Shown piece after piece: positions 52,439-63,973 of a DNA stretch of 64,000 bases. Every line of letters begins with the position of its first letter. The stretch's first letter is position 1. Where the stretch lies: positions 1 to 64,000 of the forward strand of contig MKZN01000003.1 of NCBI GenBank assembly GCA_001938995.1, written 5' to 3'. Both the position numbers and the translations under genes were made by a program. The DNA comes from Bacillus pumilus (lineage in GTDB: Bacteria > Bacillota > Bacilli > Bacillales > Bacillaceae). Under the pieces are notes generated by a model that was not told where the DNA came from, did no database searches, and worked only from the letters and a program-made list of their open reading frames with translations.

Positions 52439-53320
52439 GTGATGAACATAGATCGTTCTATTAAGAGCCGATTGTTCAATTTATTGAATTACTCTTTTTT
52501 ACTCATGTTCGCATTAATATGTGTGCTTCCGTTCATCCATGTCATTGCCGCATCTTTTGCTACGGTAGAAGAGGTCATCACGAAGAAGTTCATCTTGTTC
52601 CCGACGACGTTTTCTCTAGAGGCTTATGAATATATTTTTTCAACAGACATTGTGTATCGAAGCCTCATCGTATCGATTTTTGTGACACTCGTTGGCACAA
52701 CGGTCAGTATGTTTTTGTCCTCGCTGATGGCATATGGGCTCAGTCGTCAGGAACTAAAAGGCCGCAGAACGTTGATGTTTCTAGTTGTATTCACGATGCT
52801 ATTTAGCGGGGGAATGATCCCAACGTTCATTGTCGTGAAAACACTCGGTTTGCTTGATTCCTACTGGTCACTCATTCTACCAGTAGCCATCAATGCGTTT
52901 AACTTGATCATTTTGAAAAACTTCTTTCAGAATATCCCAGCAAGCCTTGAGGAGTCAGCTAAGATGGATGGTTGTAACGATTTAGGCATCTTCTTTAAAA
53001 TTGTGCTGCCACTCTCATTACCAGCCATTGCAACGATTTCACTTTTTTATGCCGTGACGTATTGGAATACGTATATGACTGCTATTTTGTATTTAAATGA
53101 TTCGGTGAAATGGCCGATTCAAGTATTGCTACGGCAAATTGTGATTGTATCAAGCGGAATGCAGGGGGATATGTCAGATATGGGATCTTCAACACCACCG
53201 CCAGATCAAACCATTAAAATGGCCGTTATTGTTGTGGCGACAATTCCGGTTCTAATTGTCTATCCATTTATTCAAAAGCATTTTAACAAAGGGGCTTTAC
53301 TAGGTTCTGTAAAGGGTTAA
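52439..53320 (+). CDS. ytcP: Sugar ABC transporter permease YtcP
   Basis: YtcP (293 residues) is a carbohydrate CUT1-family permease: six helices, with the EAA loop EESAKMDGCNDLGIFFKIVLP (about residues 176-196). With YteP it should form the channel for rhamnogalacturonan oligosaccharides, using the YtcQ binding protein. Start is the GTG/ATG pair at 52439/52442 after GAAAGGG. ytcQ follows after a few bases. A shared ATPase (MsmX) is expected elsewhere. Confidence 0.92.
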   Translation: MMNIDRSIKSRLFNLLNYSFLLMFALICVLPFIHVIAASFATVEEVITKKFILFPTTFSLEAYEYIFSTDIVYRSLIVSIFVTLVGTTVSMFLSSLMAYGLSRQELKGRRTLMFLVVFTMLFSGGMIPTFIVVKTLGLLDSYWSLILPVAINAFNLIILKNFFQNIPASLEESAKMDGCNDLGIFFKIVLPLSLPAIATISLFYAVTYWNTYMTAILYLNDSVKWPIQVLLRQIVIVSSGMQGDMSDMGSSTPPPDQTIKMAVIVVATIPVLIVYPFIQKHFNKGALLGSVKG

Positions 53321-53345
53321 AAAGATGGAACAACGGAGGGATCTT

Positions 53346-54842
53346 ATGGGGAGAAGGAAATTATGGTTGATTGCGTTTGTCCTGCTGTTTGCAGCAAGTG
53401 GCATTCTTTCAGCATGTTCAAGTAAAGGGGCAAGTTCTGATGAGAAGGTTGATTTAGACAAAAAGGTGAAACTGACATGGATGGCGATTTTGTATCATCA
53501 GCAGCCGCCGAAGGATTCCGTCTTAAAAGAGATTGAGAAGCTGACAAATACAGAGCTTGATATGACATGGGTGCCTGATGCTGTGAAAGAAGATCGGTTA
53601 AACTCAGCATTAGCTGCCGGGAATCTTCCGCAAATTGTAACGATTCAAGACATTAAGAACTCGTCTGCTATTAATGCATTCAGATCAGGCATGTTCTGGG
53701 AAATTGGTCCATATTTAAAGGATTATCCAAATTTAAGTAAGATGAACAAACTGATTAACAAAAATGCTTCTATAGACGGCAAGTTGTATGGCATTTATAG
53801 AGAGAGACCACTTTCAAGACAAGGGATTGTCATTCGAAAGGATTGGCTTGAACAATTAAATTTGGATACACCGAAAACGTTGGATGATCTTTATGAAGTG
53901 GCGAAAGCCTTTACTGAAAAAGACCCGAATCAAAATGAGAAAGATGATACCATTGGCTTCACGGATCGAAATGATTTGATTTTTGGGGCGTTTAAGACGC
54001 TTGGTTCTTATGAAGGCATGCCAACAGATTGGAAGGAAGAAAACGGGGAGTTCACACCTGACTTTATGACAAATGAATACATGAATACAATGAAATACAT
54101 GAAAAAGCTACGTGATAATGGCTTGATCAATAAAGACTTCCCTGTCACAAGCAAAACACAGCAACAGGAGTTATTTTCACAAGGAAAAGCAGGAATTTAT
54201 GTAGGGAATATGGTTGATGCTGTGAACCTGAGAGATGATGCAACAGATAAAAACATGAAAGTGGATATCATCAATCGAATCAAAGGACCTGATGGCAAAG
54301 AGCGTGTGTGGGCATCAGGCGGTCATAATGGGATTTTCGCATTTCCTAAAACAAGTGTGAAATCAGAGGCGGAGTTAAAACGGATTTTGGCGTTCTTTGA
54401 TCGCATTGCTGAAGAGGATGTCTATGGTTTAATGACTTACGGGGTAGACGGTGAGCATTATACCAAAGAAGAAGGGAATACATTCGTCCGTGAAGAGAGT
54501 CAGGTGAAAAGCTGGCAAACAGATGTGCAGCCGCTCGTGAGTCTTGTCGGAATTGAGAAGCGTTATTTGAAAAACAAGGGGGACCCAGTTCGTACAAAAT
54601 ATGAGGAGCTAGAAGAAGATAATAAAAACATCATTGTAGCCAATCCTGCTGAAAGTCTATATTCAGAGACGGCATCAGAGCGTGGGAATGAACTGAAAAA
54701 AATCGTTGATGATGCAACATATAAGTTTATTCTTGGAGACATAGATGAAGGGCAGTTTAAGAAAGAAGTAGAGAAATGGAAGTCAAATGGCGGAAACAAA
54801 ATCATTGAGGAATACGAAGCGTCATTTAAGAAATCCAAATAA
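53346..54842 (+). CDS. ytcQ: Oligosaccharide-binding lipoprotein YtcQ
   Basis: YtcQ (498 residues) is a solute-binding lipoprotein with lipobox GILSACSS at about residues 19-26 and a large two-lobe domain typical of pectin-oligosaccharide binders (LplA-like). ACGGAGGG precedes the ATG at 53346; the in-frame ATG at 53325 overlaps the region of the ytcP stop and lacks a site. It pairs with permeases YtcP and YteP. Confidence 0.9.
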   Translation: MGRRKLWLIAFVLLFAASGILSACSSKGASSDEKVDLDKKVKLTWMAILYHQQPPKDSVLKEIEKLTNTELDMTWVPDAVKEDRLNSALAAGNLPQIVTIQDIKNSSAINAFRSGMFWEIGPYLKDYPNLSKMNKLINKNASIDGKLYGIYRERPLSRQGIVIRKDWLEQLNLDTPKTLDDLYEVAKAFTEKDPNQNEKDDTIGFTDRNDLIFGAFKTLGSYEGMPTDWKEENGEFTPDFMTNEYMNTMKYMKKLRDNGLINKDFPVTSKTQQQELFSQGKAGIYVGNMVDAVNLRDDATDKNMKVDIINRIKGPDGKERVWASGGHNGIFAFPKTSVKSEAELKRILAFFDRIAEEDVYGLMTYGVDGEHYTKEEGNTFVREESQVKSWQTDVQPLVSLVGIEKRYLKNKGDPVRTKYEELEEDNKNIIVANPAESLYSETASERGNELKKIVDDATYKFILGDIDEGQFKKEVEKWKSNGGNKIIEEYEASFKKSK

Positions 54843-54847
54843 TCAAC

Positions 54848-54884
54848 AAACACCCCCGCTTAATCGCATGAGCGGGGGTGTTTT
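54848..54884. terminator. Bidirectional terminator between ytcQ and ytbE
   Basis: Stem ACACCCCCGCT/AGCGGGGGTGT with T-rich tails on both strands. Confidence 0.88.
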
Positions 54885-54886
54885 CA

Positions 54887-55726
54887 TTAAAAGTCAAAAT
54901 TGTCTGGGTCAGGTCCGATTCGTTTGTTTTCATTTAAATCAGATATACGCTCCATATCTACATCAGAAAGGACAAAATCAAAAATATCTGCATTTTCTTT
55001 TAAACGATGTGGTTTCGTTGATTTTGGAATGGTAATGACGTCCTGCTGCACATCCCAGCGTAAAATGATTTGGGCAGGTGTTTTGCTGTATGTTTTCGCA
55101 AGTTCCTCAATGAGCGGATGTTGCAAAAGTTCACCTTGCATCAGCGGTGACCAAGCTTCCATTTGAATGCCATGTGTTTTCAAATACGTATGCAATGTGT
55201 TTTGTGTGAGTTTTGGGTGAAATTCGACTTGGTTGATCGCCGGTGTGATGTGTGCATGTTTTAGTAATTCATCTAGATGATGCGGCTGGAAGTTACTCAC
55301 ACCAATGGCTTTCACCTTCCCTTCACGATACAAGGTTTCTAGCGCACGCCAAGCTTCCTTGTATGTTCCTTCCACCGGCCAATGAATGAGATACAGATCA
55401 AGATAGTCAAGCTGAAGCTTTTTCAGACTGTCTTCATATGCTTTTAGTGTCGATTCATAGCCTAGATCCGCATTCCACACTTTGGAGGTAATAAATAAAT
55501 CTTCACGGCGTAGTCCAGTCTCTTTTAAGCCAAGCTGGATACCCCTGCCAACGCCTTCCTCATTCCCATAAATAGAAGCGGTGTCAATACTACGGTAGCC
55601 TATATGAATGGCTGTTTTCACCGCTTCAATTAATTCTTCTCCATCTTCGACTTGGAAAACACCGAGGCCGAAGCCCGGCATGTTGACCCCATTATTTAAT
55701 GTTTTTGTGCTTTGTAAGTTTTTCAT
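54887..55726 (-). CDS. ytbE: Aldo/keto reductase YtbE
   Basis: A 279-residue aldo/keto reductase. Catalytic Asp-Tyr-Lys-His: DTASIYGNEEGVG (Asp and Tyr, about 45-50), the Lys in FITSKVW and His in LIHWPVEGTYKEA. NADPH binding is in IPKSTKPHRLKENADIF. The ATG at 55726 follows AAAGGAG by 8 bases. It is co-directed with ytbD, 13 bases apart; both are probably controlled by YtcD. Confidence 0.92.
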   Translation of the reverse strand: MKNLQSTKTLNNGVNMPGFGLGVFQVEDGEELIEAVKTAIHIGYRSIDTASIYGNEEGVGRGIQLGLKETGLRREDLFITSKVWNADLGYESTLKAYEDSLKKLQLDYLDLYLIHWPVEGTYKEAWRALETLYREGKVKAIGVSNFQPHHLDELLKHAHITPAINQVEFHPKLTQNTLHTYLKTHGIQMEAWSPLMQGELLQHPLIEELAKTYSKTPAQIILRWDVQQDVITIPKSTKPHRLKENADIFDFVLSDVDMERISDLNENKRIGPDPDNFDF

Positions 55727-55739
55727 ATCCATGACTCCT

Positions 55740-56933
55740 TTATATTGTTTGATTTTTGCAATGTAATTGTTGTTCAAGCTTATAGCTAATCATGGTGAGA
55801 AGCGCCGCCATAAGCACCATCGTGCCGCCAACCCATCCTGTATGCAAGAGCCCAAGTGTATCAGTCACAATCCCGCCTAAAAACGCACCAATCGCGATAC
55901 CAGCATTAAAGGCAGCAATGTTCAGGGCGGAAGCGACATCAACTGCTCCAGGTGTGTATCTTTCTGCATAGTCAACGACGGCTAATTGCAAACCAGGTAC
56001 ATTCATGAAAGCAAACAGTCCCATCAGCATGATTGTTCCGATTCCTAAAATGGTGAATCCGGCAGTGAAGCTGAGGATAAACAAAATGATACTTTGGATG
56101 ATAAACATAGACATCAGTGCTTTGATCGGCTGCTTGTTGGCGGCCTTTCCGCCAATGATATTCCCCAGTGCAATGGTGATACCATATATTAGTAGCATGA
56201 GAGTGACCGTTCCAGGTTTTAGACCTGTCACATGTTGAAGCAGTGGTGACAAATACGTAAAGACAACAAACGTTCCGCCATATCCAGTTGCTGTGATAAC
56301 AAACAGCAGCAGAATTCTTTTTGTCTTTAATAAGGCTGCCTGATCTTTAAACGTTGTTTTCATTCCCCTTTGTAAATGAGACGGGACAAGAATATAGTTG
56401 GCGATCAGTGCGATCAATCCGATGATGACAATGACGCCAAATGAAGTTCGCCAGCCGAACTGTTGTCCAAGAAACGTACCAAATGGCACCCCGGTCACAG
56501 TGGCTACTGTTAAACCAGTGAACATCAACGCAATGGCGCTTGCCCGTTTTTCTTTTACCACAAGGCTTGCGGCGATGGTAGAACCTATGGACATAAAGAC
56601 ACCATGTGACAAGGCAGAAATCACACGACCGACTAACAGCACTGAAAAGGTTGGAGCGATCGTCGCAATGGTATTTCCAGCCAAAAAGACGAGCATAATG
56701 AGCAAGAGCAACGTCTTTTTTTTCATGGTTGAGGTGAGCGAGGTCAGAATGGGGGCGCCAAAAGTCACGCCTAGTGCATATAAAGAGACTGTCCAGCCAG
56801 CCTGGCTGACGCTCACGTCAAATTCTTCGGAAATCATCGGCAAAAGACCAACACTAATAAATTCAGTGGTTCCTATGGCAAATGCACTAACAGCTAGTGC
56901 AAAAAGAGCGAATTGGTTTTGCTTTGTTTTCAT
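55740..56933 (-). CDS. ytbD: MFS transporter YtbD
   Basis: A major facilitator protein of about 397 residues with twelve helices, of the AraJ/YdhP-like drug or sugar efflux type; the N-terminal motif AIGTTEFISVGLLP is the family signature. The start at 56933 is chosen by the usual N-terminus (MKTKQNQFALFAL); no ideal ribosome site is seen. Divergent from ytcD, whose operator lies between. Its substrate is unknown. Confidence 0.85.
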   Translation of the reverse strand: MKTKQNQFALFALAVSAFAIGTTEFISVGLLPMISEEFDVSVSQAGWTVSLYALGVTFGAPILTSLTSTMKKKTLLLLIMLVFLAGNTIATIAPTFSVLLVGRVISALSHGVFMSIGSTIAASLVVKEKRASAIALMFTGLTVATVTGVPFGTFLGQQFGWRTSFGVIVIIGLIALIANYILVPSHLQRGMKTTFKDQAALLKTKRILLLFVITATGYGGTFVVFTYLSPLLQHVTGLKPGTVTLMLLIYGITIALGNIIGGKAANKQPIKALMSMFIIQSIILFILSFTAGFTILGIGTIMLMGLFAFMNVPGLQLAVVDYAERYTPGAVDVASALNIAAFNAGIAIGAFLGGIVTDTLGLLHTGWVGGTMVLMAALLTMISYKLEQQLHCKNQTI

Positions 56934-57017
56934 GACAGGGTCACACATCCTTCTTTTATGACATTTTGATAGACGAAGCCGATCGGCAAGAGTTATTATC
57001 TAACATAGGGAACGAAA

Positions 57018-57061
57018 AAAAAAGTACGTACTTTTTTGTAATATAGGTACCAAAAAGTACC
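57018..57061. promoter_or_regulatory. Probable YtcD operators
   Basis: A perfect 20-base palindrome (AAAAAAGTAC joined to its complement, 57018-57037) and a second dyad GGTAC-CAAAAA-GTACC (57046-57061), both centred on GTAC, lie in the divergent ytbD/ytcD region 30-70 bases before ytcD. Confidence 0.6.
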
Positions 57062-57089
57062 CATCGAGATAAAAGGAGTGAAGGAATCA

Positions 57090-57461
57090 ATGGAAAGGAA
57101 GAAGTATAATATCTCTGTGGAGGCGACCCTTGAAGTGATCGGGGGGAAGTGGAAGTGTGTGATTTTATGTCATTTGACGCATGGAAAAAAACGCACGAGT
57201 GAATTGAAACGTCTTATGCCCAATATCACCCAGAAAATGCTCACACAGCAGTTAAGAGAGCTTGAAAGTGACGGTGTGATTAACCGCATTGTATATGAAC
57301 AGGTGCCGCCTAAAGTAGAATATGAATTAAGTGAATACGGACAGTCGCTCGAAAGAATCCTCAATGCTTTATGTGATTGGGGAGCAGCCCATATTGAGCG
57401 TGTCTACGGAGAGCCGCTTTCAGTGCTGGAAGACAGCATTCTGAATGAGCAGTTTAAATAA
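57090..57461 (+). CDS. ytcD: HxlR-family regulator YtcD
   Basis: A 123-residue winged-helix protein of the HxlR/DUF24 family (YNISVEATLEVIGGKWKCVI, ELKRLMPNITQKMLTQQLRE, LESDGVI). Such proteins often sense quinones, aldehydes or oxidants by a Cys near the N-terminus; Cys residues are seen in KWKCVILC (about 24-29). The ATG at 57090 lies 11 bases after GGAG; a GTG at 57078 sits on that site. Confidence 0.87.
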   Translation: MERKKYNISVEATLEVIGGKWKCVILCHLTHGKKRTSELKRLMPNITQKMLTQQLRELESDGVINRIVYEQVPPKVEYELSEYGQSLERILNALCDWGAAHIERVYGEPLSVLEDSILNEQFK

Positions 57462-57497
57462 AAAATCCCCGCTACTCATAAAGAGCGGGGGTTTTTT
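57461..57497. terminator. Bidirectional terminator between ytcD and ytdP
   Basis: Stem CCCCGCT/AGCGGGG, flanked by A and T runs on both sides. Confidence 0.86.
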
Positions 57498-57500
57498 CCG

Positions 57501-59801
57501 TTAAGTTCCTTTTTTCTGGTCACGGTATTTCCCAGGGGTCGTGCCTTCTAACTTCTTAAAGGATCGAATGAAGTTTTGTGGATTTTTATATTTCAACTTT
57601 TCTGAAATTTCTTTCACGGATATCTCTGTTTCGACAAGCCAGTTTTTGGCGACATGATGCCTGTACGATGAGAGGTATTCACTAAAGGAGATATCCATTT
57701 CCTTTCTGAAAATACTGCTTAAATAATTTGGATTGTAATGGAGTCGTGTGGCGATTTCATCCAGTGTGAGATCTGAATCAAACTCTTGGTGAATGATATG
57801 AATGATTTTCTCTGAGATGTTTTTGTATTGTGAATCCTCACGTGCACCGAGCTGATTGATAATCGGACGAATGATCTCATGCCTTAGCCATGCCTCTGTA
57901 TCTTCAAATGTTTTAAACTCAAAGATTGTATCATACAGCATTTTGTTATCCTCGACTTCGAATAATTCAATGCCTAACAAGTGCATCAGCTCGATCAAAT
58001 TGTTTAAAAACCGGGCGAGGGCGATATGGTATTCGTGTGGTCCTGCATTTTTAGAGAAAATAGACTGTAAGAGCACATGTAAATAATGATCAGCTTTGCC
58101 CTGATCTCCTGACTTTATGGCATCAAATAGGTCGTGTTGCAATTGTTTTGGGAAATGGGTTTTAAACGTTTTTCCTTGCTGAACATGTTGATAAAAGATA
58201 ATGGATTTTTTTTCAGCTTTGAGTCTGTACTTCAGCGCTTCTGTCCCTTCAATATAAGCATGTTTGGCCATGGGAAGGTCCTTAAATTGCCGGCTGACTC
58301 CGATACTGATAGACAAACCAAGTTCTTCCTCGATACGAAATTGGATTGTTTCGGTCAATTGGTTTAAATATTCTGCAAATTCTTCATCTGAAGTTGATTG
58401 GTTGAGCACAATGGTTGTTTGGTGCTGACCAACAACGGTTGGCTGTAAGTGTTCATCTTGCGGGATAATCTGTTCGATGAGCCCGTTGATGGCAAACAAA
58501 AGCAAATCGGCATCTTTTTTTTCATAGGGTGTTCCTTTTAACGTATCAATTTGTGTCACGAGCATGGATAAGCTGGACCACTGACGAGGGAAGCCTAAGC
58601 TTTCGAAGCGATTATTGATTTCTTCCTCTGTCAGCTTTCCGAGTAAAAGCCTAACCATAAAGTATTGCTGTAAGTGAGTGACTTGCTGCTCAATACGTTC
58701 CTCTAAATCAATGTTCTGATCTTTCATTTGTTTAATGCTTGACTCAATTAACTCAAATTCATTTTGAAAAGGTTGTTTCTGCAACGATGATTCATTGCGA
58801 GCAAAAGATTCGTATAACAAGCGGATTGGTTTATAAAAGTGTCTGGAACCAAACCATGAAAACATCAATGAAAGCGTTAACAAAAAGAAGCAAATAATAA
58901 AAGTGATCCACCCAATTGATTTCGTTTGCTGCTTCAGCTCTGGGATTGAGACAAAGGAGAGGTAAGCCCATTCGTTGTAGTCTGATTTTTGAAAGGTGAT
59001 TTGATAGTTCATTTCATCGATTTGCATGTCAAATTGTCCTGATCTTTCTTCAAGTGACAGTACCCGTTTCACGAAGTCTTTGTTTTTCAAGGATTCACCG
59101 ATTTGTTCTTTGCGATTATGTAGGAGCACTTTTCCGTTAGTATCAATGACAAACATCCTATCAGATTGAGTGAAGTCAGGGATTTTGTCAGCTATCACAC
59201 AGCTAGGGATGCTGGCGACAGCGATGCCTTTTTTTTGGACACTGTTCATTGGAAGTTGTTTGATTAAGTTCACATTGTATTTGCAAAAGGATGCATTTCC
59301 TTCTTTTGTCGCAACGAGTGAATTATTTTCTTCGAGTGACCAGCTAGAGTGACTTGGGATATTGATGTAAGACGTTAAGGCTTTTTCTTGATCACCGTTC
59401 GTTAAACGGTAGAGACCTGAATTGTTCATGTACCAATCTTCTAATTCGCTGACGAGTGTAATATTGGAAAGGTCTGTGTCAAAGGTTTGCAGGTAGTTCA
59501 GCTCCTGCTGCACTTGATTATAAAGCTGGAATTGGTCGGGATTTAATGGTTCTGCCAGTGTTTGAAGGAGAGGCGGCGAACTGACATAGTGAGTGAGAGA
59601 ATGATCAACTGTTTTTAAAATATGTTCAATATTGGATTGCGTTTGTTTGACGCTGTCTAGCTTTTCATTTGAGATATTTTCAAGTGCTGTTTTTTGTGAA
59701 TGCTGATATGAAAAAATTCCGACTATGATAACGGGAATTGTACTAAGCATGAAAAAAAACGTCACAAGCTTGTAATAAAATTTATACTGCCTTCTTTTCA
59801 T
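57501..59801 (-). CDS. ytdP: Membrane-bound AraC-family regulator YtdP
   Basis: YtdP (766 residues) has a helix (about residues 10-30), an outside sensor domain (about 31-290), a second helix (about 296-316), a cytosolic region and a C-terminal AraC DNA-binding domain (about 665-760: YLSSIFRKEMDISFSEYLSSY, ISEKLKYKNPQNFIRSFKKLEGTTPGKYR). In B. subtilis it is thought to control rhamnogalacturonan genes. ATG at 59801 after GGGGGG. Divergent from yteP. Confidence 0.9.
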   Translation of the reverse strand: MKRRQYKFYYKLVTFFFMLSTIPVIIVGIFSYQHSQKTALENISNEKLDSVKQTQSNIEHILKTVDHSLTHYVSSPPLLQTLAEPLNPDQFQLYNQVQQELNYLQTFDTDLSNITLVSELEDWYMNNSGLYRLTNGDQEKALTSYINIPSHSSWSLEENNSLVATKEGNASFCKYNVNLIKQLPMNSVQKKGIAVASIPSCVIADKIPDFTQSDRMFVIDTNGKVLLHNRKEQIGESLKNKDFVKRVLSLEERSGQFDMQIDEMNYQITFQKSDYNEWAYLSFVSIPELKQQTKSIGWITFIICFFLLTLSLMFSWFGSRHFYKPIRLLYESFARNESSLQKQPFQNEFELIESSIKQMKDQNIDLEERIEQQVTHLQQYFMVRLLLGKLTEEEINNRFESLGFPRQWSSLSMLVTQIDTLKGTPYEKKDADLLLFAINGLIEQIIPQDEHLQPTVVGQHQTTIVLNQSTSDEEFAEYLNQLTETIQFRIEEELGLSISIGVSRQFKDLPMAKHAYIEGTEALKYRLKAEKKSIIFYQHVQQGKTFKTHFPKQLQHDLFDAIKSGDQGKADHYLHVLLQSIFSKNAGPHEYHIALARFLNNLIELMHLLGIELFEVEDNKMLYDTIFEFKTFEDTEAWLRHEIIRPIINQLGAREDSQYKNISEKIIHIIHQEFDSDLTLDEIATRLHYNPNYLSSIFRKEMDISFSEYLSSYRHHVAKNWLVETEISVKEISEKLKYKNPQNFIRSFKKLEGTTPGKYRDQKKGT

Positions 59802-60032
59802 AAAACCCCCCATTTCAAACGTAACAATCTTTTTCCCTTATTTTATTAATCCAAAAAATTGGTAGGTTTGTCAATAATCATTTTATGAGATTAGGATCAT
59901 TTTCTCATGTTTTATGTAACGTTTTGAGTAGTATCCTCTAAGGAAATATGATCTGATGATATGATTGTAGACGGATTTTTCATCCTTAAGATACAGTTAA
60001 CACATGCATCGATATGAGGGGAGGCTTTATCA

Positions 60033-60998
60033 ATGAAAACAGAGGATGTCACTGCCAAGGCTGTGCCTGCGGCAGCTTTGAAAAAAGAAAATAGAAAGCG
60101 CTTACTTGATCAAATGCTAAATCAAAAATTCTTGTATCTCATGATTCTGCCAGGGCTGATGTATTTTTTGGTTTTTAAATATGTACCCATGTGGGGACTC
60201 ATCATTGCCTTTCAAGATTATCAGCCGTTTCTCGGAATTTTGGGCAGTGAGTGGGTCGGGCTTAAACACTTTATCCGGTTGTTTACAGAACCGACATTTT
60301 TGATTTTATTAAAGAACACGTTGGTCTTATTCGCTATGAATGTCGTGATTTTTTTTCCGATACCGATTTTATTAGCACTTTTATTAAACGAAGTCAGGCT
60401 GGCTTTATTTAAGAAATTTGTTCAGACGATGATTTATATTCCGCATTTCATGTCATGGGTGATTGTCGTGTCCTTATCCTTCGTTTTGTTAACAGTAGAT
60501 GGCGGGTTAATTAACGAAATCATTGCGTTCTTTGGAGGAGAAAAAATTAACTTCCTTCTCAGTCAAGATTGGTTTAGACCGATGTATATTTTACAAGTGA
60601 TTTGGAGGGAAGCAGGCTGGTCGACAATTATTTATTTGGCGGCGATTACGGCGGTGGACCCGCAGCTATATGAAGCAGCGAAAATGGACGGGGCAGGCAG
60701 ACTAAGACAGATGTGGCATATTACTCTTCCAGCCATTAAAAGCGTCATTGTTGTCCTGCTCATTCTGAAAATCGGGGATACGTTAGAGCTTGGCTTTGAA
60801 CATGTCTATTTATTACTCAATGCAACGAACCGAGAAGTAGCAGAGATCTTTGATACGTACGTCTATACAGCAGGGCTAAAACAAGGACAATTCAGCTACA
60901 GTACCGCAGTTGGTTTATTTAAAGCAGCTGTAGGGCTCATTTTGGTTATGATGGCAAATCGTTTAGCGAAGAAATTTGGAGAAGAAGGTATTTATTAA
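60033..60998 (+). CDS. yteP: Oligosaccharide ABC transporter permease YteP
   Basis: YteP (321 residues) is the second CUT1 permease, LplB-like: six helices, with the EAA motif EAAKMDGAGRLRQMWHITLPAI (about residues 213-234). The first 40 residues are cytoplasmic and charged. ATG at 60033 after GAGGGGAGG. Gene order yteP-yteR-yteS-yteT equals B. subtilis; the operon is divergent from ytdP. Confidence 0.93.
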   Translation: MKTEDVTAKAVPAAALKKENRKRLLDQMLNQKFLYLMILPGLMYFLVFKYVPMWGLIIAFQDYQPFLGILGSEWVGLKHFIRLFTEPTFLILLKNTLVLFAMNVVIFFPIPILLALLLNEVRLALFKKFVQTMIYIPHFMSWVIVVSLSFVLLTVDGGLINEIIAFFGGEKINFLLSQDWFRPMYILQVIWREAGWSTIIYLAAITAVDPQLYEAAKMDGAGRLRQMWHITLPAIKSVIVVLLILKIGDTLELGFEHVYLLLNATNREVAEIFDTYVYTAGLKQGQFSYSTAVGLFKAAVGLILVMMANRLAKKFGEEGIY

Positions 60999-61010
60999 AA
61001 AGGGAGATGA

Positions 61011-62647
<1,637 letters not shown>

Positions 62648-62663
62648 AGAAGGGGTGGGGAAT

Positions 62664-63953
62664 GTGAAACGAGTGGTCATTTGCGGTCTCAGTCATCGCG
62701 CTTTTAATATGTTTATCAAACCGCTCATTGAGGATTTCCATGAGCATTACATGATCACAGGACTCCTAGATATAGATACGAGGAGGTATACACTTTGTCA
62801 GGAACGCTTTCCATCACTGAGAGGGGTCGCATTTTTTCAGGAGGATGAATTTGATCAGATGGTGAAAGAAACAAAACCGGACATAGTCATTGTAGCAGGA
62901 CGGGATGATACACACGTCACTTATATCTTACAGGCGCTCGACCATGATTTAGATGTCATCACTGAAAAACCGATGGTGACCACAGCAAAAGATGCCATAA
63001 AAGTCATGGAGAAAGAGGCAGAAAGCAAAGGAAAGGTCACAGTCACCTTCAATTATCGCTATAATCCATTTCACCGAAAAATCAAAGAACTTATATTAGA
63101 TGGAAAGATTGGAAGGGTTACATCTGTGGAGTTAAGCTGGTTAATTGATACATATCATGGAGCCAGCTATTTCAAAAGATGGAACCGTACTAGGCAATTT
63201 TCTGGGGGTCTCTCGATTCACAAGTCCACTCATCATTTTGATTTAGTCAACTGGTGGATTGACCAAAAGCCAAGGCAAGTCTTTGCATACGGTGCGCTGA
63301 ACTATTATGGGAAAGAAAGTCCCTATAATCCATTAGCGAGCGAGGAGAACCGACATTGTGGAACATGTCAGGTGAAAGACAGATGTCTTTATGAAGCAAG
63401 GTGGAATCCGCGGGTAGAGCGCTCGAAGGTGGAGGATGACCATATAGAATCAAGCCTTGAGCAGTCTCAATTGTATTCGAATTACCGCCCAGACGCGTGT
63501 ATTTTTGATGACGAAATTGACATTGAGGATACTTATGTGGCATCAGTGGCGTATGACAAAGGGGCGCTGCTTAGTTATTCCATTCAATTCTCAGCGCCAT
63601 ATGAAGGGTACCGGCTTGCCATTAATGGCACAAAAGGACGTATTGAAACAAATGAGTTTCATGTGCCATCAAGAATTCCTTTTCAATTCCCTGAACAAAC
63701 GATTGCATACTATCCGATGTTTGGTGCTAAAGAGACAATTGAAGTCGTGAAACAGACAGGCGGACATGGTGGGGGAGATCCGTTGCTATTGGCTGATCTG
63801 TTTTTAGGAAAAGATCCACTTATTCACTATGATATTGCTGCAGGAGCAGAAGCCGGTGCCTATTCTATCGCACTTGGAGAAGGCATGTGGCGCTCTGTTA
63901 TAGAAGAACGTCCGATCGGAATGGAAGAACTGTTTCAACAAGAAACGGTGTAG
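62664..63953 (+). CDS. yteT: Gfo/Idh/MocA oxidoreductase YteT
   Basis: A 429-residue NAD(P)-dependent oxidoreductase: Rossmann fold at the N-terminus (KRVVICGLSHRAFNMFI, less typical than GxGxxG), EKPMVTTAKDA (catalytic Lys region, about residue 104), and HKSTHHFDLVNWWID (about 187-201). A CGTCQVKDRC segment near residue 233 may bind metal. The GTG at 62664 follows AGGGGTGGGG; upstream in-frame codons overlap yteS. Acts on a sugar of the pathway (inferred). Confidence 0.88.
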   Translation: MKRVVICGLSHRAFNMFIKPLIEDFHEHYMITGLLDIDTRRYTLCQERFPSLRGVAFFQEDEFDQMVKETKPDIVIVAGRDDTHVTYILQALDHDLDVITEKPMVTTAKDAIKVMEKEAESKGKVTVTFNYRYNPFHRKIKELILDGKIGRVTSVELSWLIDTYHGASYFKRWNRTRQFSGGLSIHKSTHHFDLVNWWIDQKPRQVFAYGALNYYGKESPYNPLASEENRHCGTCQVKDRCLYEARWNPRVERSKVEDDHIESSLEQSQLYSNYRPDACIFDDEIDIEDTYVASVAYDKGALLSYSIQFSAPYEGYRLAINGTKGRIETNEFHVPSRIPFQFPEQTIAYYPMFGAKETIEVVKQTGGHGGGDPLLLADLFLGKDPLIHYDIAAGAEAGAYSIALGEGMWRSVIEERPIGMEELFQQETV

Positions 63954-63973
63954 CAAGAAAGGAGGGAGAAGAG

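Noticed and set aside
59930-59945. cre-like ATGTAACGTTTTGA before yteP
   Set aside because: One base is missing in the left half compared with the cre consensus, and the right half does not end in CA.
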